Positions 41,972 through 50,617 of a stretch of DNA of 64,000 nt are shown here, piece after piece. Every line of letters begins with the position of its first letter. Position 1 is the stretch's first letter. Source of the stretch: Cuneatibacter sp. NSJ-177. GTDB lineage: Bacteria > Bacillota > Clostridia > Lachnospirales > Lachnospiraceae. A program made the position numbers and the translations under genes. The stretch spans positions 558,001 to 622,000 of the forward strand of contig NZ_JALIFO010000002.1 of the NCBI RefSeq assembly GCF_022867805.1, written 5' to 3'. Below the pieces are notes generated by a model that saw nothing but the letters and a program-made list of their open reading frames with translations, searched no databases and was not told the DNA's origin.

Positions 41972-42354
41972 AATTCAGAAAAATCTTGTATCTAATCCTC
42001 GGATGTATTGGGTTGGGATTGGGAGCCGTAGGGGCTGTTTTGCCTCTGCTTCCGGCCTTTCCGTTTTTGCTCCTGGCGGCCTTTTGCTTTGCCAAAAGCT
42101 CGGAAAAGCTGCATCTGTGGTTTACCGGAACCAAACTGTATCGGAACAATCTGGAGAGCTATCTTAAAGGCCAGGGGATGACCTGGAGCACAAAAATCCG
42201 TATTATGATCACCGTGACTTTGCTGATGACCATTGGATTTTTGATGATGAACGAAATTATGGCGGGGCGGATCGTCCTGACTCTTGTCTGGGTGTTCCAC
42301 ATTCTTTATTTTCTGTTTGGGGTGAAGACGAGGAAGACGGTTTCATCCGAATAA
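41968..42354 (+). CDS. DUF454 (YbaN-like) small membrane protein
   Basis: The 128-residue protein begins with a helix pair rich in Gly (LILGCIGLGLGAVGAVLPLL) and the family mark LPAFPFLLLAAFCFAKSSEK, then two more membrane helices. YbaN-like proteins are often found beside heme or iron genes, but no function is proven. The ATGA overlap with the previous stop shows translational coupling. Confidence 0.88.
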   Translation: MKFRKILYLILGCIGLGLGAVGAVLPLLPAFPFLLLAAFCFAKSSEKLHLWFTGTKLYRNNLESYLKGQGMTWSTKIRIMITVTLLMTIGFLMMNEIMAGRIVLTLVWVFHILYFLFGVKTRKTVSSE

Positions 42355-42393
42355 TGGAAGTGAGAGGGATGTCTGTCGTCCCTGCCGCACGAT

Positions 42394-42456
42394 AAAAAAA
42401 CTCTATGGGAACCCGGTCTGCTTTTTGGCATCCGATCCGTCCCATAGAGTTTTTTT
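42394..42456. terminator. Bidirectional terminator between DUF454 and tannase
   Basis: A 17-bp perfect stem (arms 42394-42410 and 42440-42456) has seven A at the left end and seven T at the right, so it serves both converging genes. Confidence 0.9.
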
Positions 42457-42469
42457 ATATTCCGGCTTT

Positions 42470-43870
42470 TCAGCAGATTTCACGGATCCAGGCAAACAGC
42501 TGGTCCATCTCATAGTCCCCGGCGTGGGGCACTTCCCAGGGCATCGCGTAATCCACTTCCACGCCGGTCCGGCGCAGCGCGGCGGCAAAGATCGCGGAAA
42601 TCGCCATGGAGGTATCCCGGTCCAGGGTGCCGAAGCGGATCCGGTAGTGGCGGCAGGCCCTATCTTCCACAAAGGTCATGGGGTTCATCATCGCCACAAC
42701 CTCCGGATCCGCCAATTTTCCATTCACCACACTGTGCTCCTTCCCGTACTGGGTAAAGTGCTGGAAGCGGGTGTCTGCGGTTCCGAACAGCTCATTTTCT
42801 GGGGATCCCAGATCCCACTGGTCAAAGGCGGGGAGCTGTTTCATCCGGGTCGCATAGCGTGCATGGGCCGCCAGATCCAGAGACGTCACCCGGCCGTCTT
42901 CCACGGTAATCCAGGGCATCGAAGACAGGTCGGCGCCCTCATCCAAAGCCTTCTGGGCGGAAGCCATCACAAATCCTGTCACGTAGTCGCGGAAACTTCC
43001 GCTGCCGTCTTCTTTTAAGGTCAGTTCCCGGCCGTCCTCATCCTTAAGCCCCAGGCCGTTCACATAGTCCGCAAACCGAGCGACCAGAATGTCGGATTCT
43101 TTTTGCTGCTCCTCGGTCATATCCCCCTTGACCCAGGATTCCAGCAGCTCGCCTCCCACATTTTTTACAATATGGAGCTCATAGTGGTTGACCCCGTGGA
43201 ACATCCACTCATAAGCCATATCCGAATGTTCCAGATTCATCACTGGGGTGAAGCAGCTGGCCGCATAGACGTCGTCCCTCTCCCCGGCAGCCCCCAGCTC
43301 TTTCAGATAGGGTTCAAAAACCGGACTGTTTCCTGAGGTTCCAAGCAAGGCCGACAGCGCGCCCCCGGCGCTGGTCCCATTGCTGATGATGCGTTCCGGG
43401 TCTCCCATGATCCGGTCCCGGTTGTGGCGCAGATAGCGCACCGCCGCTTTCAAATCCACGATGTGGGCGGGCGCGCAGCCCAGGAAGCGTCCTTTCTCAT
43501 CCGTCACCGTCCGGCCGCGGGAACCGGGCGCCGCAACCACAAACCCGGCAGCCAACGCGTAGAACAGCCCGTTGGGCTTTCCTTTCGCCCAAAGACGGAA
43601 ACTGGGGCCAGGCCGGTCCGCAGGCCCCGACGCATAGGCTCCGGACGCGTTGGAGAAAAAGATCGGCACGGTTTTCCCCGTGTAGCCATGAATGGTTTTC
43701 CCCTCGTAGTATTCCTCCGGTACGTACAGATTCAGTTTTTGATGCTCCGCATCCACCGGATGTTCCACGTAGACCCGGTCTTCAAAGGCCCGGAACCGTA
43801 TTGTGATTCCATCTAAGGTTAAAGTCCGGACTTCATAATCCGACTCATTGAAATCCAAAGAGATCGACAT
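42470..43870 (-). CDS. Subtype B tannase (tannin acyl hydrolase)
   Basis: Tannase cleaves galloyl esters of tannins to gallic acid and the alcohol. The 466-residue protein can be matched by memory to the Lactiplantibacillus plantarum tannase from end to end. The nucleophile Ser167 is in SNGTSAGGALSALLG. Lys344 and Glu358 (RMKQLPAFDQ, GSPENELFG) and Asp417/Asp419 (GTLDRDTS) and His449 (EVPHAGDYE) align with the catalytic or galloyl-binding residues. No signal peptide is present, so it acts in the cytoplasm on small gallate esters. It follows a DASS-type permease by 62 bases, probably in one operon. Confidence 0.92.
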   Translation of the reverse strand: MSISLDFNESDYEVRTLTLDGITIRFRAFEDRVYVEHPVDAEHQKLNLYVPEEYYEGKTIHGYTGKTVPIFFSNASGAYASGPADRPGPSFRLWAKGKPNGLFYALAAGFVVAAPGSRGRTVTDEKGRFLGCAPAHIVDLKAAVRYLRHNRDRIMGDPERIISNGTSAGGALSALLGTSGNSPVFEPYLKELGAAGERDDVYAASCFTPVMNLEHSDMAYEWMFHGVNHYELHIVKNVGGELLESWVKGDMTEEQQKESDILVARFADYVNGLGLKDEDGRELTLKEDGSGSFRDYVTGFVMASAQKALDEGADLSSMPWITVEDGRVTSLDLAAHARYATRMKQLPAFDQWDLGSPENELFGTADTRFQHFTQYGKEHSVVNGKLADPEVVAMMNPMTFVEDRACRHYRIRFGTLDRDTSMAISAIFAAALRRTGVEVDYAMPWEVPHAGDYEMDQLFAWIREIC

Positions 43871-43931
43871 ATTGATTCATTCCTTTCCAAACGGATTTGC
43901 CCGCTGACGCGGGCAAGTCCTTCCTAAAAAT

Positions 43932-45215
43932 TTACAGCAGGCCGAAATAAAACGGCACCCAGACAGCCGATACCACCGCCTGCACCAGTACGATCGGCGC
44001 GCCGAATTTGATCATGTCTTTATAAGAATAACCGCCCATGGTGTAAGCCAGCATACCGCCGGGTCCGGACAGAGGTGTCATAATAGAGGCCATGGAGGAC
44101 AGGTCGATGACGCAGACAATCGCCAGCGGGTTCAGGCCCACGCCGATGCAGGCGGCGATCATGATCGGCGTCATGATATTCACCAGCGCATTGTTGTCCA
44201 TAAACTGGGTCACGGTTGCACAGAAGACGAACATAATAATGCAGAGCAGCACCAGGCTGGATTTCGAGGTGATCACCTTGCTGGAAACCTCGGCGATGAT
44301 ATCCACGGCTCCGGAGGATTGCAGGGCGGAGCAGATAGCGATGCCGAATCCCACCATGAACACGATGGACCAGTTCACCGAACCAAACGCTTCCCGGTGA
44401 GGCAGGATGTCGAGCAGCATATAGAGTACCGCGCCGGCAAAGGAAATCTGACCGGGAGAAAGGCCCAGCTGATTATTGAAAATCAGGCCGGTCAGGACGG
44501 CGAGAAAGATGAAATAGGCCGCTTTCTCCCTCCAGGGGCTTAAAGTACTCTCCTTTAACGACATTTCCGCCGGGATATCGCTGCTGGTCCGGCCCGGCAC
44601 GCTGGGCATCAGCTTGTAGCCGATCAGGACCACGAAAATCATGGATGCGATGACGCCGGGCAGACGGGTCAGCATGATGTCCCAGAATCCCAGATCCACT
44701 CCTGCGTTCAGTGCGGTCAAGTATTCATTTTTCTGCATGAAGATCGTGGCGCTCATACCGATCGGAAACAGGCCGATTCCGAACTGAGATCCAACCAGCG
44801 CAGGGAGAATCAGCTTGGTCCGGGGAACATCATTGGTATCCGCCAAGCCCACCAGCAGGGGAATCGTTGCCATCAAGGAACTGACGCCGCCCATAAACTG
44901 GCAGAGGATAAAAGGCACCAACATAGCTACGACGTAGAGAAGGCGTTCTCCGCCGTTCATCTTCTTCACCAGTTTGGTGATGTGATGAAGAATATTGGTT
45001 TTCATCAGGCCTGCGCTGCAGATCATCATGCAGACCATGGTGATGATGGTATTTCCGGAAAACTGGCCGAAGGCCGTTCCGGTATCCAGGATTTTCGTGA
45101 ACCACAGGAAACCCAGCGTCAGCATCACGACGATGCAGGGCTCAATTTTCCCCCAGATCATAAATACAATCATAAACAGGAAGGCGGCAAGGACCATTGC
45201 CATTTGGACTGTCAT
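43932..45215 (-). CDS. DASS/ArsB-NhaD superfamily permease, candidate gallate-ester or acid transporter
   Basis: The 427-residue protein has about eleven membrane segments. Motifs such as VMLTLGFLWFTKIL, FSGNTIITMVCMMICSAGLM and TQFMDNNALVNIMTPIMIAA resemble the SLC13/DASS group that moves dicarboxylates or other anions. It is first in the operon with tannase, so it may import the tannin ester or export or import gallate; this is inference. A promoter and the palindrome GATACCGGTATC lie directly upstream. AAGGAGAGAG precedes the ATG. Confidence 0.8.
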   Translation of the reverse strand: MTVQMAMVLAAFLFMIVFMIWGKIEPCIVVMLTLGFLWFTKILDTGTAFGQFSGNTIITMVCMMICSAGLMKTNILHHITKLVKKMNGGERLLYVVAMLVPFILCQFMGGVSSLMATIPLLVGLADTNDVPRTKLILPALVGSQFGIGLFPIGMSATIFMQKNEYLTALNAGVDLGFWDIMLTRLPGVIASMIFVVLIGYKLMPSVPGRTSSDIPAEMSLKESTLSPWREKAAYFIFLAVLTGLIFNNQLGLSPGQISFAGAVLYMLLDILPHREAFGSVNWSIVFMVGFGIAICSALQSSGAVDIIAEVSSKVITSKSSLVLLCIIMFVFCATVTQFMDNNALVNIMTPIMIAACIGVGLNPLAIVCVIDLSSMASIMTPLSGPGGMLAYTMGGYSYKDMIKFGAPIVLVQAVVSAVWVPFYFGLL

Positions 45216-45247
45216 ATTTGCTCTCTCCTTTTTTGTTACTTTTGTGG

Positions 45248-45304
45248 GATACCGGTATCTTTCGTTTCCATGTCTACTGTACCAATTTTCTCTGCTGGAT
45301 TCAA
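45248..45304 (-). promoter_or_regulatory. Promoter and palindrome of the permease-tannase operon
   Basis: TTGAAT (45299-45304), a 17-base spacer and TACAGT (45276-45281) form a moderate sigma-A promoter on the minus strand. The perfect 12-base palindrome GATACCGGTATC (45248-45259) lies just downstream of the start point and is a likely operator. Confidence 0.55.
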
Positions 45305-45383
45305 TCTATGGATCTGCATGGATCGTTTCCATTCAGGAATTGAATTTCCTTGTTTGCGTTTGGTATATTTAATCTATGGTCAA

Positions 45384-45422
45384 AAAAAGAACGGCTGCGC
45401 CTGAAACGCATCCGCTCTTTTT
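45384..45422. terminator. Terminator after the MFS gene
   Basis: AAAAAGAACGGCTGCG pairs with CGCATCCGCTCTTTTT (two mismatches) across a 7-base loop. A-rich and T-rich ends allow use in both directions. Confidence 0.75.
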
Positions 45423-45462
45423 GCCAGGTATACTTCCCTATTTTCACAGCCTGCCGAAATCC

Positions 45463-46671
45463 TTACTCCCGCTGCTGCCTCATTCTTTTATAATTTTTAA
45501 ACGCTGAGGGGTGCTTCGAAATAAAAAGCGCATAGATCAGAGCAAAAACCGGATAAATCAGGAGAATCAGGCAGAACGTGGTTCGGTAGGAAAAGGCCGT
45601 GATCAATATCCCGGAAAAGAGGCCTCCGACCGCCGCGCAGACATCCCAGCCGCAGGAATAGGTGGACGAAGCGGCGCCCCGCCGGTCCGGGGAAACGATC
45701 CGCACCGACATGATCTGAAAGCCGGTGACGGTCAGCCCGTAGCCGATCCCCATCAAAAAAGCCCCTGCCAGCACCAGCAAAGGAGACGCCGAAAAGGTAA
45801 GCGCCAAAATACCGGCGATGAACAAGACGGCGCTGATGTAGACAATCGGAGCTTCCCCGTAGCGTCTGCTGATCTTTCCGACGAAGAGCCTGGCACTGAA
45901 CGTGCCGCAGGCCTGGGCCGTATAAAAAAGACCAGGCGTTTGCAGGACCGCCCTCTGGATCAGGAAAACCGACAGGTAAGGATTGATCGCACCGCTGCCC
46001 AGGGCGATAAAGCCTTCCAGCGCAGAAGCCGGAAGCGCCTCCTTCTCATAGATCAGATCCCGCACTTTTTCCTGGTGGAACGGCGTCTTCCTTTCCGCCA
46101 GGATTTCGCGGAAGTGGAACTTACGAATCAAGAGAAAGGCAGCCAACGTAGCGGCCGAAATCGCGCCGAATACGCCGGCGGCCCCAAAACGTGCCCAAAG
46201 CCAGAGGCCGACGCCGGGGGCAATGGCGTTCGCTACGGAATTGCTGAATCCAAAGTAGCCGACGCCTTCCGTAAACGTATCCTCGGACAGCGAATCATAG
46301 GCGTTAGCCATCATCGCCGTGGTTGCAGCCGCCGAGACGGCTGCGTTGATAAAGCGGATCAAATAGATCAGGAGAATGGACGCAGCAAACACATAGCCCA
46401 TCTGGATAAAGACGAGGGAAAACAGGCCGAAAATGAGGATGGATTTCCGGCTTCGGTGGTCCAGAAACCATCCGGCCAAAGGCCGGATCAACAGGCAGGC
46501 GGAGGCTTGGATATACGAACAAATACCGACGTCGATCTCCGCGCCTCCCCTGGAAAAAATATAGAGGGAAAAGGTGCTTCCCATGGCGTTTCCTGCTGTC
46601 AAAAGAAGCAGGTTCGCCAAAAGGATTCTGCAATAATCCGGTGTCCAAAGACGTGCATTCTCTGTATTCAT
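45463..46671 (-). CDS. MFS transporter
   Basis: The 402-residue membrane protein has twelve likely helices and the family loop motif GWFLDHRSRKSILIFGLF between helices 2 and 3. The start at 46671 (MNTENARLWT) has GGAGGGG upstream; the longer frame to 46734 adds a non-hydrophobic stretch without support. The substrate is unknown. It stands 80 bases after the M24 peptidase gene, in the same direction, and ends in a terminator. Confidence 0.88.
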   Translation of the reverse strand: MNTENARLWTPDYCRILLANLLLLTAGNAMGSTFSLYIFSRGGAEIDVGICSYIQASACLLIRPLAGWFLDHRSRKSILIFGLFSLVFIQMGYVFAASILLIYLIRFINAAVSAAATTAMMANAYDSLSEDTFTEGVGYFGFSNSVANAIAPGVGLWLWARFGAAGVFGAISAATLAAFLLIRKFHFREILAERKTPFHQEKVRDLIYEKEALPASALEGFIALGSGAINPYLSVFLIQRAVLQTPGLFYTAQACGTFSARLFVGKISRRYGEAPIVYISAVLFIAGILALTFSASPLLVLAGAFLMGIGYGLTVTGFQIMSVRIVSPDRRGAASSTYSCGWDVCAAVGGLFSGILITAFSYRTTFCLILLIYPVFALIYALFISKHPSAFKNYKRMRQQRE

Positions 46672-46750
46672 ATTGCTGCTTCCCCTCCACAAATGTGATC
46701 TTCCCCGCGGCCGAATGTACACCGCCGATGTCAAAAACAGCGGAAGAACA

Positions 46751-47824
46751 TTACAGTTCTATCAGGTCATGAGAAACACGGATCAAATTCTCATTTCCGC
46801 CGTCTTTTATGATGACCTGATCTTCGATCCTGACGCCGCCCCAGCCGGGGATGTAGAGGCCCGGTTCGATCGTGGTCACGACATTTTCTTCATAGACGGC
46901 GGCGGCGCCTGGCCGGATAAAGGGCACCTCATGGACAAATAGGCCGATGCCGTGGCCCAGTCCGTTATAATGATAGGGATAATACGGCGTATCCTTGATG
47001 GCCTGAACGGAAGCTTCGTAGACATCTTTGCACTTCGTGCCCGCCTTCATCACCGCCAGAGAGTCTTCCAGCATCCGTTTCACCAAATCGTAGACTTCTC
47101 TCTGCTTTTCGCTGGCCTTTCCCACCACAACGGTGCGGGTCATATCACTCATATAGCCATTGAATTGACAGCCGTAATCCATCAGGACAAAGTCGCCGTA
47201 CTGCACCGCCCGCTCGGAAGGGATTCCGTGAAGGAGGCTGGTGTTGGGGCCGGAAATCAAAATATTGCCGTAGGGCTTCGTGTCCGCCCCTTCGAAAACC
47301 ATGTAGGAGGACAGTTTGGCCGCCAGCTCTTTTTCGGTCACACCCACGCGGATGTCGTCCAGAATCCGGTAAAACGCCCGGCAGGAAATCTCACAGGCCG
47401 CGCGCAGATCCTCGATCTCTTCCGGCGTTTTAATGCTGCGGAGATTCTCCACCACGTTCTCGGTGGGAATCAGCTCTGCGTCCGTCTCTGCCTTCAGCTG
47501 ACTATACTCCCCAAAACTCAGGGCATCCGACTCAAAGCCAATGCTTTTGATATTCTGTTCTTTACAGACATGGGCGAGGGCCTTCATCATGGTGCCGCCC
47601 ACCGCGCGCCAGTTGACCAGCGTGAAGTCCGGCGCTTCCAGCTCCGCCTGTTCGGTGTATCGGGGGTCGGTGATCAAAAAACCTCCGTCCGGCGTCATCA
47701 GCACACAGGAGTCCTTGCCCTTAAATCCACTGGCCCAGCGGACATTCGGATCCTTTTTCAGAAACAGCGCCTCTATCTTACTTTGACGAAACCAGGGAAT
47801 CAACCGCTCATTGAACATAATCAT
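46751..47824 (-). CDS. M24 family metallopeptidase (Xaa-Pro aminopeptidase/prolidase-like)
   Basis: The 357-residue protein has the creatinase-like N-terminal domain and the pita-bread catalytic domain. Metal ligands are visible as Asp in LMDYG, Asp in MSDMTRT, His in GLGHGIGLFVHE and Glu in TTIEPGLYIPG and RIEDQV. It removes N-terminal residues before proline or splits X-Pro dipeptides. I choose the ATG at 47824 after GGAAAGG; a second ATG six bases later is possible. It follows the second Dpp importer and should process imported peptides. Confidence 0.92.
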   Translation of the reverse strand: MIMFNERLIPWFRQSKIEALFLKKDPNVRWASGFKGKDSCVLMTPDGGFLITDPRYTEQAELEAPDFTLVNWRAVGGTMMKALAHVCKEQNIKSIGFESDALSFGEYSQLKAETDAELIPTENVVENLRSIKTPEEIEDLRAACEISCRAFYRILDDIRVGVTEKELAAKLSSYMVFEGADTKPYGNILISGPNTSLLHGIPSERAVQYGDFVLMDYGCQFNGYMSDMTRTVVVGKASEKQREVYDLVKRMLEDSLAVMKAGTKCKDVYEASVQAIKDTPYYPYHYNGLGHGIGLFVHEVPFIRPGAAAVYEENVVTTIEPGLYIPGWGGVRIEDQVIIKDGGNENLIRVSHDLIEL

Positions 47825-47888
47825 TTTTCCTTTCCATTTCTTTTTTATGAACCGGGAGCTGGCCACCAGAAAGGCCGCCGCCGAAAAG

Positions 47889-47920
47889 AATCAGCAGGGC
47901 GATACAGCACCCTGCTGATT
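47889..47920 (-). terminator. Hairpin between binding-protein and M24 genes
   Basis: An 11-bp perfect stem (AATCAGCAGGG with CCCTGCTGATT) closes a 10-base loop; the minus strand continues CTTTTC. It should give partial read-through, with more binding protein than peptidase. Confidence 0.6.
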
Positions 47921-47971
47921 CCACTTCTCCTATAACAGCATAGGCCAAGCAATGCTATTTCTTATCCATCA

Positions 47972-49585
47972 TCATTTTGCCCAATGAACCAGAGCCATCT
48001 GGTAGAGGCAGGCGTCGTCCATGGTCAGCTGGTTGCTGTGGGCTATCGCGTTGACAACCGCATACATGGCGACGGAAGGGACTTCCTCCATGTAGAGTTC
48101 GATCAGATCCTTATAGTAACCTTTCCGTTTCTCCACATCGCTGGTCCCGTTGCCGAGAGCCACCAGTTCGTCGGCCTTCGGATTGACATAGCGGCTATAG
48201 TTGCCGGAAACCGGAATATTGGCGGAGTTCATATAGATGCCGACAGCCGCGCCAAAGTCAAAGGAATTGTTGGACCAGCTGAAGGGGCAGATCTCCACTT
48301 CGCCGTTGGAGCACTGATCCAGGAATGCAGAACGCTCCATGGTCTCCACCTTCGCGTCCAGGCCGATAGCGTTTAAAGTGCCTTGCAGCCAGACAGAGAG
48401 CGTTGCATAAGGCTCCGTATTGTAGGACTTGATGGTGCAGGTCGCGCCGGTATTGCCGCACTCTTCCACGAGAGCTTTGGCCTTTTCGACGTTGTACTCA
48501 TAGGTGGTGGAGGGGACAAAATCCGGGTTGCCGGTCACCCGGTCGCCGAGATCGCAGGGATAAGTGACAACCTGGCCCTGGCCGCTGCCGCAGACTGCAA
48601 GGGCTTCTTCTTTATTGATGGCGTAGGCAACCGCCTGGCGCATCCTTACATCGGTGAACAGACCGGTCTCACAATTCATATAGATAGACTCGTTCCGGCA
48701 GGTCAGCGCCTCGCTGATGGCAACGTTGTCCGCCATTTTGAGGGTGTCGAGGGCCACGCCTGAGACCGGATTGAAATACAAGTCCAGCTCGCCGGTCTGA
48801 AGGGCCACCACCGCCGCGTTCATGTCGGAGATCGCAACGAGCTTTAAATGTTTCAGATCCACCGGATCGCCGTAATAGTCATCACGGGCTTCCATGGTCA
48901 CGGAGACATTGTCCTCCCAGCCGGTAACAACATAGGGGCCGGAGGAAACAATCTTATCCGCCGAAGTGCCGTAGTCTTCCCCGTACTGCTCATATGCCTT
49001 TTTGGAGAAGATGCCGCCGTACTGGATCAGACACAGGGAAGAAATCCGGGACGCATCAGCCGACTTGTAGTGAAGAATACAGGTATGATCGTCCACAACC
49101 TCTACGTTGTCCAGATCTTTGTGCACCCAAGCCCACTGGCTGCACTCATCGCGGATAAATTCCATGGAAAACTTTACGTCTTCCGCGGTAATCGGGTCGC
49201 CGGTGCTGAAGGTCGCATCCTTCAGATGGAAGGTATAATCCAGCCCGTCCTCGGAGATCTCCCAGCTTTCCGCCAGATAGCCGACAATCTCGCCGTTGAT
49301 TTTGCGGATCAGGGTATCATAGACCTGGTCGCCCGCCGCAATATCGTTTCCGGCGGTGATGTACTTCATGTTGAAGTTCACGATCATGCTGGCGCTGCCG
49401 TAGACGATCTGGCGGTCGTGGTCAATATCGCCGGCCTCTCCGCCCTGCGCCTGGCTTTGCTGTTCACCGCCTCCTCCTTGGGTTCCGCCCTGTGTACCAC
49501 TGGCTGCATTGCCGCCGCAGGCGGTAAGGGACAGCGTCGTACAAAGAGCAAGAAGAACTGCGAGGAACCTTTTTGGCTTTTTCAT
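47972..49585 (-). CDS. Dipeptide-type ABC transporter substrate-binding lipoprotein (family 5)
   Basis: The 537-residue lipoprotein has a signal peptide with lipobox LTACG (Cys23) and a Gly/Gln-rich linker, then the family-5 fold (QIVYGSASMIVNFNMKYITA, AESWEISEDGLDYTFHLKDA, SSGPYVVTGWEDNVSVTMEA). The start at 49585 has AGGAGG eight bases upstream; the frame to 49639 has none. It serves the DppBCDF genes in front of it. With the M24 peptidase and amidohydrolases it probably binds small peptides or blocked amino-acid compounds. Confidence 0.92.
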   Translation of the reverse strand: MKKPKRFLAVLLALCTTLSLTACGGNAASGTQGGTQGGGGEQQSQAQGGEAGDIDHDRQIVYGSASMIVNFNMKYITAGNDIAAGDQVYDTLIRKINGEIVGYLAESWEISEDGLDYTFHLKDATFSTGDPITAEDVKFSMEFIRDECSQWAWVHKDLDNVEVVDDHTCILHYKSADASRISSLCLIQYGGIFSKKAYEQYGEDYGTSADKIVSSGPYVVTGWEDNVSVTMEARDDYYGDPVDLKHLKLVAISDMNAAVVALQTGELDLYFNPVSGVALDTLKMADNVAISEALTCRNESIYMNCETGLFTDVRMRQAVAYAINKEEALAVCGSGQGQVVTYPCDLGDRVTGNPDFVPSTTYEYNVEKAKALVEECGNTGATCTIKSYNTEPYATLSVWLQGTLNAIGLDAKVETMERSAFLDQCSNGEVEICPFSWSNNSFDFGAAVGIYMNSANIPVSGNYSRYVNPKADELVALGNGTSDVEKRKGYYKDLIELYMEEVPSVAMYAVVNAIAHSNQLTMDDACLYQMALVHWAK

Positions 49586-49663
49586 ATGATTTTCCTCCTC
49601 ATTATTTTGTGCAGTACGGGCTGCACGTTTATCTACCATCGGCGGGAGCCGATAATAACAAAG

Positions 49664-50617
49664 TTAACTGCCGGCGAGGACGCAGGCGACCTTGTGGCCG
49701 TCTCCAAGATCCACAAGTTTGAGATCTCTTCCGGTACATTCTGGCCGGCAATGTTCACAGCGCTTGGCAAAGCGGCAGCCGGCCGGCGGGTCAATCGGAC
49801 TTGTCACCTCGCCGCGGATCAGCTTGCGCTCCTTGTCGGAGCCGAGTACCGGCTTTAAGATTGCATCCAGCAGTGCCTGGGTATAAGGATGCTTCGGATT
49901 TGCAAAAAGCTCATCGGACGGCGCAATCTCCACGCACTGGCCGAGATACATGACCATGATGACATCGGAAATATGCTTGACTACCGCCAGATTATGGGTA
50001 ATGAACAGATACGTCAGCCCCAGGTCTCGCTGCATATCCATCAGCAGGTTCAGAATTTGCGCCTGAATGGAGACGTCCAGCGCAGAAACCGGCTCGTCGC
50101 AGACAATAAACTTGGGGTTCAGGGCTAATGCCCTCGCCACACCGATCCTCTGTCTGCGGCCGCCGTCCAGCTCATGAGGATAAGAGTTGATATAGCGTTC
50201 CGCCAGACCGACGGTTTCCATCAGCTCCTGGACACGGCGCAGAACTTCCGCATTGCTGGAATAAACTTTGTTCATGATAAGGGGCTCGGCGATCAGCTCA
50301 TAGATGGACATTCTGGGATCCAGAGATGAGTAGGGATCCTGAAAAATCATCTGAACTTTTCTCCGAACCTTTTTAAACTCCCTCTTGGAACAGGACACAA
50401 TGTCCTGACCATCCAGGTTAATCTGGCCGGAGGTGGCGGGAAGCAATCCCATAACCACACGGCCCAGCGTCGATTTGCCGCAGCCCGATTCTCCGACGAC
50501 TCCCAGGGTCTGTCCTTCCGGAATCTCAAGGTTAATGCCGTCCACCGCGTGCAGCTGGCGGTTTGTGCCGACCGTAAAATATTTTTTGAGGTCAACCGTT
50601 TCAACCAAGTTTTTCAT
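49664..50617 (-). CDS. Peptide ABC transporter ATPase, DppF type
   Basis: The 317-residue ATPase has Walker A GESGCGKST, Walker B FIVCDEPVSALD and a C-terminal Cys-rich region (CRFAKRCEHCRPEC) that can bind a metal cluster. Its signature reads ELDGGRRQR and not the usual FSGGQRQR; I recall this variant from other peptide-importer ATPases. The ATG overlaps the DppD gene by 17 bases. Confidence 0.92.
   Translation of the reverse strand: MKNLVETVDLKKYFTVGTNRQLHAVDGINLEIPEGQTLGVVGESGCGKSTLGRVVMGLLPATSGQINLDGQDIVSCSKREFKKVRRKVQMIFQDPYSSLDPRMSIYELIAEPLIMNKVYSSNAEVLRRVQELMETVGLAERYINSYPHELDGGRRQRIGVARALALNPKFIVCDEPVSALDVSIQAQILNLLMDMQRDLGLTYLFITHNLAVVKHISDVIMVMYLGQCVEIAPSDELFANPKHPYTQALLDAILKPVLGSDKERKLIRGEVTSPIDPPAGCRFAKRCEHCRPECTGRDLKLVDLGDGHKVACVLAGS

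Noticed and set aside
45511-46698. A 395-codon plus-strand open frame
   Set aside because: It is the antisense of the MFS transporter, with an Arg/Gln-rich low-complexity product and no ribosome site.
50140-50180. The ELDGGRRQR signature of the DppF-type ATPase as a defect
   Set aside because: I recall the same variant in other peptide-importer ATPases, so it is a subfamily form.
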